A DNA stretch of 46,650 bases from Paludibacter sp. (GTDB lineage Bacteria; Bacteroidota; Bacteroidia; Bacteroidales; Paludibacteraceae): NCBI GenBank assembly GCA_027450045.1, contig DAIDKM010000020.1:1-46650 (forward strand). The letters are read 5' to 3'. Of the stretch, positions 34,620-43,582 are shown one piece after another. Below the pieces are notes generated by a model. That model had not been told where the DNA came from. It did not search any database and saw only the letters and a program-made list of their open reading frames with translations. The position numbers and the translations under genes were made by a program. Position 1 is the first letter of the stretch. Every line of letters begins with the position of its first letter.

Positions 34620-35696
34620 ATGAACGATACGCTCTACATGCAACGTTGTTTGCAATTGGCCAAAAACGGGATGGGGCATGTAGCTCCGAACCCGATGGTG
34701 GGATCTGTGATCGTTTGCGATGATCAAATCATAGGTGAAGGTTATCATCGTCGTTATGGTGGCCCGCACGCGGAAGTTAATGCCATTGAAAGTGTACGGC
34801 AACCGGAGTTATTATCCCGTTCAACAATTTACGTCAATCTGGAACCTTGTTCACATTACGGACATACTCCACCGTGCGCTGCCCTGATTATCAAGAAGAG
34901 GATTCCACGAGTAGTCATTGCCAATATTGATCCAAACCCTAAAGTAGCAGGCCGTGGCATAAATATGCTGCGAGAAGCCGGTGTGGAAGTAATCACAGGT
35001 ATTTTAGCCGAAGAAGGAGAATGGTTGAATCGGCGTTTCTTTATCTATCAACGTCATCGCCGGCCCTTTGTATTGCTAAAATGGGCTCAAAGTGCTGATG
35101 GTTTTTTGGATAAACTAAGAGATAACACCTGCGCTACCCCCCCCATTCAACTTTCTACTGATTTCACCAAAATGCTGGTTCACAAGACCCGAACGGAAGA
35201 ATCGGCTATCATGGTAGGCACAACCACGGCAGTGAAAGACAATCCAAAACTAACAGCACACCAGTGGATCGGTAAGAATCCGTTACGCGTCATCGTCGAT
35301 CGTCAGTTACGCATTCCATCGGATTATCACTTGCTTGATCATTCAGTTCCAACCATTGTGTACACGGAACAAGTGAAGGAAAGCGAGCATAATCTCACAT
35401 TTGTACCCATTTCTTTTGCCGACAATGTGCTAACCCAAATTATGAGCGATTTGTTTCGCCGGCATGTGCTTTCAGTTATTGTGGAAGGTGGCGAACAACT
35501 TTTACACTCCTTTATACGAGCCGGCATTTGGGATGAAGCCCGCGTCGAAATAGCTTCGGAATGGTTGGGTGAAGGCGTGAAAGCGCCACTCATGCATGGG
35601 CAAATTATTTCCAAAGAGATTATAGACAATCTGCAGATCATCACTCTTGCTCCAAACGAGAGTTCGTCAACCTCTTTAATATCCGAATTCACATGA
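34620..35696 (+). CDS. ribD: Bifunctional riboflavin biosynthesis deaminase/reductase
   Basis: The 358-residue protein combines an N-terminal deaminase (zinc site HAEV with NLEPCSHYGHTPPCAALI, about residues 48-86) and a C-terminal reductase (RRPFVLLKWAQSADGFLD, then ESAIMVGTTTAVKDNPKLTAH, and VIVEGGEQLLHSF). It performs the second and third steps of riboflavin synthesis after GTP cyclohydrolase II. The frame begins with TTG at 34614, but the ATG at 34620 is preferred. It overlaps the next gene by 4 bp. Confidence 0.95.
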   Translation: MNDTLYMQRCLQLAKNGMGHVAPNPMVGSVIVCDDQIIGEGYHRRYGGPHAEVNAIESVRQPELLSRSTIYVNLEPCSHYGHTPPCAALIIKKRIPRVVIANIDPNPKVAGRGINMLREAGVEVITGILAEEGEWLNRRFFIYQRHRRPFVLLKWAQSADGFLDKLRDNTCATPPIQLSTDFTKMLVHKTRTEESAIMVGTTTAVKDNPKLTAHQWIGKNPLRVIVDRQLRIPSDYHLLDHSVPTIVYTEQVKESEHNLTFVPISFADNVLTQIMSDLFRRHVLSVIVEGGEQLLHSFIRAGIWDEARVEIASEWLGEGVKAPLMHGQIISKEIIDNLQIITLAPNESSSTSLISEFT

Positions 35697-36784
35697 CAAC
35701 AAACGGCACTTTGGTGTTTCCAGATCAACCTGACAGCGCTTCAGCAATTGATTTGTTATCAAAAATGATTGCCATCCCTTCGATAAGTCGTGAAGAAAAA
35801 GAGGTGGCTGACTTTCTCGAGCGATGGATTGAGGAGCGTGGTTACGCTGTGAATCGATCGGGAAACAATGTGTGGATGCTTTCACCCGGGTTTGACTCTA
35901 ACAAACCTACCATTTTGCTTAATTCGCATATTGATACCGTAAAACCTAATAATGGCTGGCAACGTAATCCGTTTCGTGCCACGTTTGAAGGCGACAGGCT
36001 TTACGGGTTGGGCAGTAATGATGCGGGCGCTTCGGTAGTCAGTTTACTTCATACCTATTTTGCTCTTATTGAAAAATCGCAGCCCTATAATCTTGTATTT
36101 GCAGCAACGGCAGAAGAAGAGATTTCGGGAGCGAATGGTATTGCAAGCCTACTGTCGATGCTCCCACCTATTCATTTTGCCGTAGTGGGGGAACCTACCG
36201 AAATGCAGGTTGCCATAGCAGAAAAAGGGTTGTTGGTGCTTGACTGTACTGCCATCGGTCAATCAGGACACGCGGCTCATGATATTGGAGACAATGCTAT
36301 CTACAAAGCAATGCCCGATATTGAATGGTTTCGGACACATCGTTTTGAAAAAGTATCCGAATGGCTGGGTGAAGTGAAAATGACCGTTACCATGATACAG
36401 TCGGGAATGCAGCATAACGTAATTCCCGATCGATGTACCTTTGTCGTGGATGTGCGAAGCAATGAATTATATACCAATCAACAGCTTTTAGAAGAAATTC
36501 GCACCCATGTATCGTGTGAAGTCAATGCGCGTTCTCTCCTTCTTGGCTCTTCTCAAATCGAAATCAAGCATCCGTCCGTTCAACGTGCCATTCAACTGGG
36601 AAGAAGCTGTTATGGTTCGCCCACACTTTCCGATATGACCAAAATGGCGTTTCCTTGCATGAAAATGGGGCCGGGACAATCTTCACGTTCGCATCAGGCA
36701 GATGAGTTTATTGCCATTCATGAAATAGAAGAAGCCATTCCTCTTTACATTAATCTGCTCGATCAATTAAAAATTACATATTAA
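35693..36784 (+). CDS. M20 family deacylase, acetylornithine/succinylcitrulline deacylase-like
   Basis: The 363-residue metallohydrolase has the M20 metal residues: LLNSHIDTVKP (His-x-Asp near residue 81), GSNDAGASV (bridging Asp), ATAEEEISG (catalytic Glu and metal Glu) and VVGEPTEM, plus a C-terminal SRSHQADEFI His. ArgE-type enzymes remove the N-acyl group from acetylornithine; Bacteroidota may use the related desuccinylase or deacetylase of citrulline, and the two cannot be told apart here. No other arginine genes are adjacent. The start overlaps ribD by 4 bp (ATGA). Confidence 0.88.
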   Translation: MTTNGTLVFPDQPDSASAIDLLSKMIAIPSISREEKEVADFLERWIEERGYAVNRSGNNVWMLSPGFDSNKPTILLNSHIDTVKPNNGWQRNPFRATFEGDRLYGLGSNDAGASVVSLLHTYFALIEKSQPYNLVFAATAEEEISGANGIASLLSMLPPIHFAVVGEPTEMQVAIAEKGLLVLDCTAIGQSGHAAHDIGDNAIYKAMPDIEWFRTHRFEKVSEWLGEVKMTVTMIQSGMQHNVIPDRCTFVVDVRSNELYTNQQLLEEIRTHVSCEVNARSLLLGSSQIEIKHPSVQRAIQLGRSCYGSPTLSDMTKMAFPCMKMGPGQSSRSHQADEFIAIHEIEEAIPLYINLLDQLKITY

Positions 36785-37114
36785 TTTGTTGGCCTGCTTT
36801 GGTATTCTGAAATGTAGATCCCTTCAGATCAACCAAACATCCAATAAACTGGTATTGATTCGATGTCTCTCATAAATCAAAGGAGTATTACAAAGAAAGA
36901 GGAAGAAGTCAACGAACAATTTATTGTATAATCTCGTTTGTTGAATAATATAGCCACCATAAAACGAACGAAAAGACTGTTATGTAAGATGTTATGGAAT
37001 ACAACCGTCCCATTGCAAGCTTGATTGCATTCTTCAATCAGATTACATAAGAAAATAGTGGAGTGTGGAGCGGGGTGTTTTGAACCGTCAGCTCAGCGGA
37101 TGCTTACTTAAATC
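36785..37114. other. Intergenic region between convergent genes, nothing recognised
   Basis: No gene, convincing terminator or RNA feature was found in these 330 bp. Confidence 0.4.
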
Positions 37115-37567
37115 TTAACACTTCAGTGCTTCTCTGGGTATGTGGACTGCGTCCAGATCAATAAATTTTTTTTCCAAAATATCCTGCAGGGTTATGGATT
37201 GGAAATAGCCAGTGATAATGGTGTTCAAATCGTTCCAGAATGTTTTTGCGTTGCATGTCGCGTCTCTGTTACATTTTACGTACGGCGACAAGCATTCGAT
37301 AATGCAGATGCCGTTTTCAAATGCTTCATGAATATCGAGCATGGTGATGTCCTTTGGATCTCTGGTTAAAATGTAGCCGCTTTTTTTGCCTTTTGAATTG
37401 ACAATCAGGTTTGCGCTCTTTAATCCGTGAATAATACTATCGAGATATTTCAAGGATATGCTCTGCCTTTTGGCAATGTCTTTTTGGTAAACGCCCTTGC
37501 CGGTTGTTTCCGAAGCAATTTCTGCCATTGCCCTTATGCCGTAACGTGTTCGAGTACTGATTTTCAT
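37115..37567 (-). CDS. Rrf2 family transcriptional regulator, probably Fe-S
   Basis: This 150-residue regulator has the Rrf2 winged helix (STRTRYGIRAMAEIA, then QKDIAKRQSISLKYLDSIIHGLKSANLIVNSKGKKSGY, about 28-65) and cysteines at 92, 99 and 105, spaced as in IscR/NsrR, so it can probably hold an iron-sulfur cluster and sense redox or nitric oxide. A -7 box TATCTTTG lies at 37685-37692 and a dyad sits in the leader (37617-37636). It ends the YceI-porin-YceI group; those genes are likely targets. Confidence 0.9.
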   Translation of the reverse strand: MKISTRTRYGIRAMAEIASETTGKGVYQKDIAKRQSISLKYLDSIIHGLKSANLIVNSKGKKSGYILTRDPKDITMLDIHEAFENGICIIECLSPYVKCNRDATCNAKTFWNDLNTIITGYFQSITLQDILEKKFIDLDAVHIPREALKC

Positions 37568-37616
37568 GGGTGAATAAGTTGAAATGAGATATTAGAGGAT
37601 ATTTTTCAATCAATAG

Positions 37617-37636
37617 ACAGACTTGCAATAGTCTGT
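37617..37636. promoter_or_regulatory. Palindrome in the Rrf2 gene leader
   Basis: ACAGACT, 6 bp, AGTCTGT: a perfect 7-bp dyad between the -7 box (37685-37692) and the start codon. It may be an autoregulatory operator or an mRNA hairpin. Confidence 0.45.
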
Positions 37637-37738
37637 TTTGGTGAATGTTAGCATTTATACAGTTTGTTAGTTATATGTTGCTTACAAAGATAGTTGTTTT
37701 TTAAATACCATCCATGATTTATTTTGTGAAAAATGCAA

Positions 37739-38344
37739 CTAACTGCCTTGAACCATCAATTTTATTTCAAAGTTAATGGTTATTTCATTTTTGACCTTGA
37801 CTAACCCAAGAAACTTCGAAGGAGCTACCAGATTAAAATCGGATAACTTCACCAATCTGGAGCCGGTCATGGTAAAATAATTGGCGCTATCTTTCGTGAT
37901 GTTGCAATAAACCTCCATCGATCGTTTGACGCCTGCTAACGTAATGTTAACCAGCATTACTTCCGTAGAATCATTTTTAAGATTCGCCAAGCCTTGAAAT
38001 CCTTGTAGTTGAATGTTGATATAGGGAGATTCATCGGCGTGGATTAATGAAAGAAAATCATTCTTCATCAGGTGGTTGCTGCAAACAAAATTACGTGCAA
38101 GAATGTTGATGGTAATTGATTTTGCTTTCAAATGAGGAATGTCAGCTATGTCAGTGATCTTCTGCAAGGGTTCAATCCCTGAATATTTTAGCCAGAAACT
38201 GTTGACATTCGTGTGACCCACAATTGAGATTTGCTGTAATGAATAGAAAATATTTTCCGCACACGTGTTCACAGCCTTGATTGAAGGCCATGCGAATAGG
38301 GAGATCAGGAGTGTAAGAAAATATTTTTGGAAATGTGTATTCAT
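37739..38344 (-). CDS. YceI-like periplasmic protein
   Basis: A 201-residue protein with a signal peptide (about 1-24, ending SIKAVN) and a divergent YceI lipocalin-like fold: ISIVGHTNVNSFWLKYSG, a central SPYINIQLQGF strand, and VNITLAGVKRSMEV toward the end. Family members bind isoprenoid quinones or other lipids in the periplasm. It is preceded by a strong inverted repeat that separates it from the porin gene. Confidence 0.82.
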   Translation of the reverse strand: MNTHFQKYFLTLLISLFAWPSIKAVNTCAENIFYSLQQISIVGHTNVNSFWLKYSGIEPLQKITDIADIPHLKAKSITINILARNFVCSNHLMKNDFLSLIHADESPYINIQLQGFQGLANLKNDSTEVMLVNITLAGVKRSMEVYCNITKDSANYFTMTGSRLVKLSDFNLVAPSKFLGLVKVKNEITINFEIKLMVQGS

Positions 38345-38388
38345 AACATAGTCAAATTCAAAATCGGGTGTCTACTTTTATTGAACGA

Positions 38389-38490
38389 AAAAGAGGTTGT
38401 CTCATTGATAAATTCAAAATCTTGCATTTTCATCTTCTCAACTCAACTTGGAAGATGCATGATTCTAAATCCGATGAGGCAACCTCTTTT
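38389..38490. terminator. Long inverted repeat, terminator-like
   Basis: AAAAGAGGTTGTCTCAT (38389-38405) pairs with ATGAGGCAACCTCTTTT (38474-38490), 17 bp with one G-U type mismatch. The loop of 68 nt holds a second 7-bp stem. On the minus strand five T residues follow the stem, so it may terminate or attenuate the porin transcript before the second YceI gene. Confidence 0.6.
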
Positions 38491-38521
38491 ATGAAGGGTT
38501 GTTACTATGTTCTTTTAACTA

Positions 38522-39835
38522 TCAGAAAGAAATACCCGATTCTACCATAACGCCTTTAAATCCTGCATTTGCGGTATATGTCGGAACGTTGTATTTCTGA
38601 TTAACATATTCGGCTTTTAGAACAATGTTTTTTGTCAAATACCAGCCAGCAGCAACTTGAATTCTGTTTACAGACTGAGATAGTTGGTTGGTTACTTCGT
38701 CATAACGAGCGCCTAAATAGTATTGCTCTCTGTCGCCTAAATGATAAAGACCTTCAACAGCAAATTGGTTGTATGTGAAAGTAGGACCATTCATTACGTT
38801 AGTTCCATGAGCAGTTTCAAAGGTACTAAATAATTCGGCTCTTTTGTATTTTGCAAATAAGTTCAACATTAAGGAGTTGTCCTGATAAGTGCTTCCAGGT
38901 CCCCAATGGCCTAATGACTGATTGGTGGTAATATCTGTTCCTGTTGAATTCATAGCTAAAACCTGATTAGGAGCCGTTCCGGTAACAATTTGAGCAGGTA
39001 CTAAGATAGAATAGTATCTTGCGCCGGCACGATCGGAATTGTATAAAGAACCACCTTGAGGATTCTTGGCAGCTAAGTAAGGAGATACAGTAAAACGAAG
39101 TCTGAAATCTTTATTTAATTGTTTGTCAAATCCGAATTTGCCATAAACAGCCAGGTGTTGACCCATGTTATATGGAACGAAAGCATTGTTTTTGAACCCT
39201 ACCAAAGATGGATCCATAGAACCACCGGTTACACCCAACATACCGATCCATCCGTTGTTACGGAACATAACTTCAGCAGCTGGAGCTGTCATAAAGGCTT
39301 CCATGATATAGTTTTCAGTAAAAGCATTTCTGATGACATTTCCGTTGTCAGAACGACGAAGATGAGCATCACCATAGTTGATTTCCATATCACCGGCTTT
39401 AATAGTCACATATTTCATGATCTCACTCAACAGATCGCTTTTAATGAAAGGGAGATTATCAATTAAGAGATAACCGTCTTTCACCCAAGTATCATTGTGA
39501 TGGCGAGATGCTAAGTAAGTAGTTAAAACAACTTGCATGCCCGGTGCAATATCGGCATTAATTGTCATGTTGGCAGCAGGAAGATTTACACCTGACCCTA
39601 TAGGCATGAAACCAGTTTGTGTTGGTACTCCGTTCAGCGAAACAATGGGAGATCCAACATTTTCAAGCGATTGATATTGCAATGCAAAATCAGCCCCAAT
39701 GTTGACCTTCAATTTAGTGAAGTTATCACTGTTCAATTTAGACTGTTCAAATTGTTGACCGGGCAATTCATATTGTTGTCCGCTCACAGCCATCGTGATG
39801 GCTAACAAAGGCAAGAAAAAAAGCTTCTTCATCAT
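38522..39835 (-). CDS. Outer-membrane porin-like protein
   Basis: A 437-residue protein with a signal peptide (about 1-20, ending AVSGQQ) and many amphipathic beta-strands ending in an aromatic residue (VESGISF), typical of outer-membrane barrels. Stretches such as KLKVNIGADFALQYQSL and YYLGARYDE support this. No pore specificity can be read. It sits between two YceI genes, 27 bp after the first. Two adjacent ATGs (39835, 39832) are possible starts. Confidence 0.8.
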   Translation of the reverse strand: MMKKLFFLPLLAITMAVSGQQYELPGQQFEQSKLNSDNFTKLKVNIGADFALQYQSLENVGSPIVSLNGVPTQTGFMPIGSGVNLPAANMTINADIAPGMQVVLTTYLASRHHNDTWVKDGYLLIDNLPFIKSDLLSEIMKYVTIKAGDMEINYGDAHLRRSDNGNVIRNAFTENYIMEAFMTAPAAEVMFRNNGWIGMLGVTGGSMDPSLVGFKNNAFVPYNMGQHLAVYGKFGFDKQLNKDFRLRFTVSPYLAAKNPQGGSLYNSDRAGARYYSILVPAQIVTGTAPNQVLAMNSTGTDITTNQSLGHWGPGSTYQDNSLMLNLFAKYKRAELFSTFETAHGTNVMNGPTFTYNQFAVEGLYHLGDREQYYLGARYDEVTNQLSQSVNRIQVAAGWYLTKNIVLKAEYVNQKYNVPTYTANAGFKGVMVESGISF

Positions 39836-39862
39836 CTTTCTAATTTAAAATTAATAATAGCA

Positions 39863-40444
39863 TTATTGTTTTTTGAACACAAGCAGAAAAGCAACATGAA
39901 TTACATCACCCGACTTAATTGCGCCGAACATGGCGGTGGGTGGTTTAATACCGAAATCAGTCATTTTAAGAGGTTCATTCCCTTCCACCTTAATCATGTT
40001 ATTCACAAGATACGTGACATTTACAGGGATGGTAATAGGTCTTGATACACCGGCAATCATTAAATTACCCGTAACGGTTCCTTCAAATCCGGTTTTATTG
40101 GTAGAAATTACCCTGTCCGATTGAATGGTGAATATAATTGCGGGAAAATTCTTCATCTTCATCGCTTTGTGAGCAATGTTGTCCATCATGGAACCTTCAG
40201 TGCTTTTCAAGCTGTTGGTTGCTACCTGAAAGACAGAACTAACAATTTGAGTATTGTTGTTTACCTTTGCTGTCGAAATGATGTTTTGAGAATTCATCTT
40301 CCAGGCGTGGAGAGTGGATGTCCCGAGCACTTGCACTGAACTCATGGCCGGAACAATGTTGTACGTGTCTTCAGCTTTAACACTGCTGAAACTCATTGTA
40401 AATGCGATAATTGCGAATAAAACTAACTTTCTGTTTGTCTTCAT
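39863..40444 (-). CDS. YceI family periplasmic protein
   Basis: This 193-residue protein has a signal peptide (MKTNRKLVLFAIIAFTMSFS, cleavage near VKAED) and a YceI fold: IVPAMSSVQVLGTSTLHAWKM, a KNFPAIIFTIQS segment, FEGTVTGNLMIAGVSRPI, and the final strand DVIHVAFLLVFKKQ. It would bind an isoprenoid or other lipid in the periplasm. The frame reaches 40480 with a TTG start inside the promoter; the ATG at 40442-40444 is chosen. It is the first gene of the group. Confidence 0.9.
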   Translation of the reverse strand: MKTNRKLVLFAIIAFTMSFSSVKAEDTYNIVPAMSSVQVLGTSTLHAWKMNSQNIISTAKVNNNTQIVSSVFQVATNSLKSTEGSMMDNIAHKAMKMKNFPAIIFTIQSDRVISTNKTGFEGTVTGNLMIAGVSRPITIPVNVTYLVNNMIKVEGNEPLKMTDFGIKPPTAMFGAIKSGDVIHVAFLLVFKKQ

Positions 40445-40477
40445 ACTTAATCTATTTATCCTATTGATTTGGTAGCG

Positions 40478-40508
40478 CAAAATTACTGGCTTTTTCTCGA
40501 TTGCGCAA
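40478..40508 (-). promoter_or_regulatory. Promoter of the YceI-porin group
   Basis: On the minus strand: TTG, 20 bp, TAATTTTG, with the predicted start near 40471. The remaining stretch to 40793 holds no recognised gene. Confidence 0.7.
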
Positions 40509-40793
40509 ATGTATAATTGTTACGCGTCGTTAAACAAAACGAACAAGCAATAGGTTATTCATTAGATATTCAATGTGTAAGTAGGTGGTATTTCGTGCCT
40601 TTGAGTAATTCTTATTGGTGAAATATATCCTTATTTACTTGGTAATCTTGAGTGAAGCTGTTACAAGACGTAATTATTTCTGAATGCAGAAGATAAGGTA
40701 TGAACAGAATTGCTATTTGTTAAAGGCAAGGAATGTTTATGGGATTCTCATGAGAAATTAGAATGATTTAATACTTAACTGGCTTATTTTTAA

Positions 40794-41261
40794 ATGAAAA
40801 TAGAGATTCCGGGTCATGAACCTATTGAATTAAAGCACCTTGTTCTCGATTTTAATGGCACTTTGGCGGTGGATGGAGCGTTGATTGACGGAGTTCATTC
40901 TCTATTAAACATATTGAGTGCGGAATTGCATGTACATGTCATTACCGCAGATACTTTCGGATCGGTTGATTGTGCGATGGAAGGAATTTCATGTCAGGTA
41001 TATGTCATTAATCCTTTTGATCAGGATAAACAAAAGGAGCTTTATGTCAATCAATTGGGACGAAACCACGTTATTGCCATAGGAAATGGTCGCAATGATA
41101 TGCTTATGTTGCAGGCTGCTGTTATAGGCATTGCATTGATTCAAAAAGAGGGAGCTTATGCCTCTTTGATATCAGTTGCCGATGTGCTTTGTTCGTCCAT
41201 TGTCGATGCGTTGGAACTGTTACTAAATCCGCTGCGATTGAAGGCTACTTTGCGCAATTAG
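40794..41261 (+). CDS. HAD-superfamily protein, soluble P-type ATPase-like
   Basis: The 155-residue protein contains the HAD motifs LDFNGTLAVDG (Asp19 and Asn21 in place of the usual second Asp) and GNGRNDMLMLQAA (motif IV, about 97-109). Small proteins of this type (COG4087-like) resemble the P-domain of P-type ATPases and lack a cap domain. Without the second Asp, phosphatase activity is doubtful. No promoter of consensus type is evident. It lies ahead of kdsB by about 80 bp. Confidence 0.82.
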   Translation: MKIEIPGHEPIELKHLVLDFNGTLAVDGALIDGVHSLLNILSAELHVHVITADTFGSVDCAMEGISCQVYVINPFDQDKQKELYVNQLGRNHVIAIGNGRNDMLMLQAAVIGIALIQKEGAYASLISVADVLCSSIVDALELLLNPLRLKATLRN

Positions 41262-41306
41262 CGACGTATGACTCTGATATGGCATGAAGCGTTGGCAATA
41301 ATTATG

Positions 41307-41314
41307 TACCTTTG
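41307..41314 (+). promoter_or_regulatory. Probable -7 element for kdsB
   Basis: TACCTTTG about 28 bp ahead of the kdsB ATG; a TTG lies nearer than usual. Confidence 0.45.
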
Positions 41315-41341
41315 TGCTCCTAAACAAAGGGTAGCTTTTTT

Positions 41342-42157
41342 ATGAATTCATCAAATGATTTGAATCAATCGGTTGTGTTTACTTCCGCCCGCAGTGATAA
41401 TCCATCCTTTATTGGTATTATTCCGGCTCGTTATGCTTCGTCGCGTTTCCCCGGTAAACCGTTAGCCAATATTGGTGGCAAACCGATGATTCAGCATGTG
41501 TACGAACAAGCCTGCAAGGCACTTGATGTTGTAGTGGTTGCTACCGACGATCAAAGAATCTTCGATACAGTGGAAGCTTTCGGCGGGAAAGCGGTGATGA
41601 CATCCGATCAACATCGAAGCGGCACCGATCGTTGTTTCGAAGCATTGGTCAACCTACAACAATCTTTTGACGTGGTGATCAATATCCAGGGAGATGAACC
41701 GTTTGTAAAACCGGAACATATTCATGCGTTGAAAGCCTGTTTTGAAGTGGCCGAAACACAAATTGCCACGTTGGTGAAACCTTTTGCACAAAATGATGAT
41801 TTTGAGATGCTTTTTAATACGAATACACCTAAAGTGGTATTGAATAACCGGCAAGAAGCACTTTATTTCAGTCGCTCTGTAATCCCGTATTATCGTAATG
41901 CATCGCATACAGAGTGGTTGCAAAATCATACCTATTATAAACATATCGGCATGTATGCCTACCGTTCTGACGTGTTGAAACAACTTACCGCATTGCCACC
42001 ATCATCGCTGGAGTTGGCTGAGTCGTTGGAGCAATTGCGTTGGTTAGAAAATGGCTTTCGCATCAAGGTGAGTATTGTTGATTTTGAAACCATTGCTGTC
42101 GATACGCTTGATGATTTGCAACATGCACGTGACTATTATGATAGGAATCATTCATAG
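41342..42157 (+). CDS. kdsB: 3-deoxy-manno-octulosonate cytidylyltransferase
   Basis: The 271-residue enzyme activates KDO as CMP-KDO for lipopolysaccharide assembly. Conserved parts are IGIIPARYASSRFPGKPLANIGGKPMIQHVYE (about 24-55), VVVATDDQRI, TSDQHRSGTDRCFEA, VINIQGDEPFVKPEHI and HIGMYAYR. The N-terminus is about 20 residues longer than usual but no later start fits. Presence of KdsB shows a Gram-negative LPS-type envelope. purB follows 38 bp later. Confidence 0.95.
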   Translation: MNSSNDLNQSVVFTSARSDNPSFIGIIPARYASSRFPGKPLANIGGKPMIQHVYEQACKALDVVVVATDDQRIFDTVEAFGGKAVMTSDQHRSGTDRCFEALVNLQQSFDVVINIQGDEPFVKPEHIHALKACFEVAETQIATLVKPFAQNDDFEMLFNTNTPKVVLNNRQEALYFSRSVIPYYRNASHTEWLQNHTYYKHIGMYAYRSDVLKQLTALPPSSLELAESLEQLRWLENGFRIKVSIVDFETIAVDTLDDLQHARDYYDRNHS

Positions 42158-42195
42158 CCATTCATTAAAGAAAATTTCCATTTTAATTTGTCTTC

Positions 42196-43539
42196 ATGAA
42201 GTTATCTACTCTTACAGCTATTTCACCTGTTGATGGACGTTATCGTTCAAAAACGGAATCGTTGGATGCTTATTTTTCGGAGTTTGCATTGATACGTTAT
42301 CGGGTTCGCGTTGAAATTGAGTATTTCATTGCGCTTTGTCAAATGCCTTTAGCGTCGTTAACCGATATCGATGCAACGATGTTCCCTTTGTTGAAAAAGA
42401 TTTTTGCCGAGTTTACGGAAGAAGATGCCGAACGCATCAAAACCATTGAACGAACCACGAACCACGACGTGAAGGCAGTGGAATATTTTATTAAAGAAAA
42501 ATTTGATGTGCTGCATCTTGATTCATTTAAGGAATTCATTCACTTTGGACTAACGTCGCAAGATATTAATAACACGGCAATTCCACTTTCTATCAAAGAG
42601 GCAATGACCGAGCTTTATTATCCGCAATTAGATCAACTGATTGAGCAACTGCGTGGATTAGCCATACAATGGGAAGATGTTTCGATGTTAGCTAAAACAC
42701 ATGGTCAGCCTGCTTCTCCAACGCGTCTTGGAAAAGAACTGATGGTGTTTGTCTATCGGCTGGAGGAACAGTTGACGTTACTAAAGCAGGTTCCTTTCTC
42801 AGCAAAGTTTGGTGGGGCAACGGGCAATTTTAACGCGCATCATGTGGCTTATCCACAATATGATTGGAAACAATTTGCTAATGAATTTGTTGCCAATGTA
42901 CTTGGTCTTCAACGTGAACAGTGGACAACGCAGATCTCCAATTATGACCATTTGGCTGCAATTTTTGACGGCATGAAACGATTAAATACCATTTTGGTTG
43001 ATTTGAGCCGCGACATGTGGATGTACATTTCCATGGATTATTTCAAGCAGCGCATCAAAGCGGGCGAAGTAGGTTCATCTGCTATGCCGCACAAAGTGAA
43101 TCCGATTGATTTTGAAAATGCCGAAGGGAATTTAGGTATGAGTAATGCGTTGTTTGAATATCTTGCCCTTAAATTGCCTGTGTCACGCCTGCAAAGGGAC
43201 TTAACGGACTCAACAGTGCTGCGCAACGTAGGCGTTCCATTTGCTCATACTGTGATTGCCATCGAAAGTTTACGCAAGGGATTGGATAAATTGGTGCTTC
43301 ATGAAGCAGCTATTTCACGAGATTTGGAAAATAACTGGGCTGTAGTTGCCGAAGGCATTCAAACCATTTTACGCCGAGAAGGATATCCGTCTCCTTACGA
43401 AGCCTTAAAGTCGTTGACGCGAACCAATGCAGCTATTACCGAAACATCCATTAAGTCCTTTATTGATCAGTTGGAAGTTAGCGAGTCGGTTAAAAACGAA
43501 TTGCGTGCCATTACTCCACAAAGTTATACAGGCGAATAA
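42196..43539 (+). CDS. purB: Adenylosuccinate lyase
   Basis: The 447-residue enzyme acts in purine synthesis, cleaving SAICAR and adenylosuccinate. It starts LTAISPVDGRYRSKTESL and shows TNHDVKAVEYFIKE, HFGLTSQDINNTAIP, KTHGQPASPTRLGKE and the flexible signature loop GSSAMPHKVNPIDFENAEGN (about 296-315), with the catalytic Ser. The length is typical of the E. coli-like class. Confidence 0.96.
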   Translation: MKLSTLTAISPVDGRYRSKTESLDAYFSEFALIRYRVRVEIEYFIALCQMPLASLTDIDATMFPLLKKIFAEFTEEDAERIKTIERTTNHDVKAVEYFIKEKFDVLHLDSFKEFIHFGLTSQDINNTAIPLSIKEAMTELYYPQLDQLIEQLRGLAIQWEDVSMLAKTHGQPASPTRLGKELMVFVYRLEEQLTLLKQVPFSAKFGGATGNFNAHHVAYPQYDWKQFANEFVANVLGLQREQWTTQISNYDHLAAIFDGMKRLNTILVDLSRDMWMYISMDYFKQRIKAGEVGSSAMPHKVNPIDFENAEGNLGMSNALFEYLALKLPVSRLQRDLTDSTVLRNVGVPFAHTVIAIESLRKGLDKLVLHEAAISRDLENNWAVVAEGIQTILRREGYPSPYEALKSLTRTNAAITETSIKSFIDQLEVSESVKNELRAITPQSYTGE

Positions 43540-43582
43540 TCCGGCGTCAAAATCAAATTGAATATTATCTAAATTCCATCCA

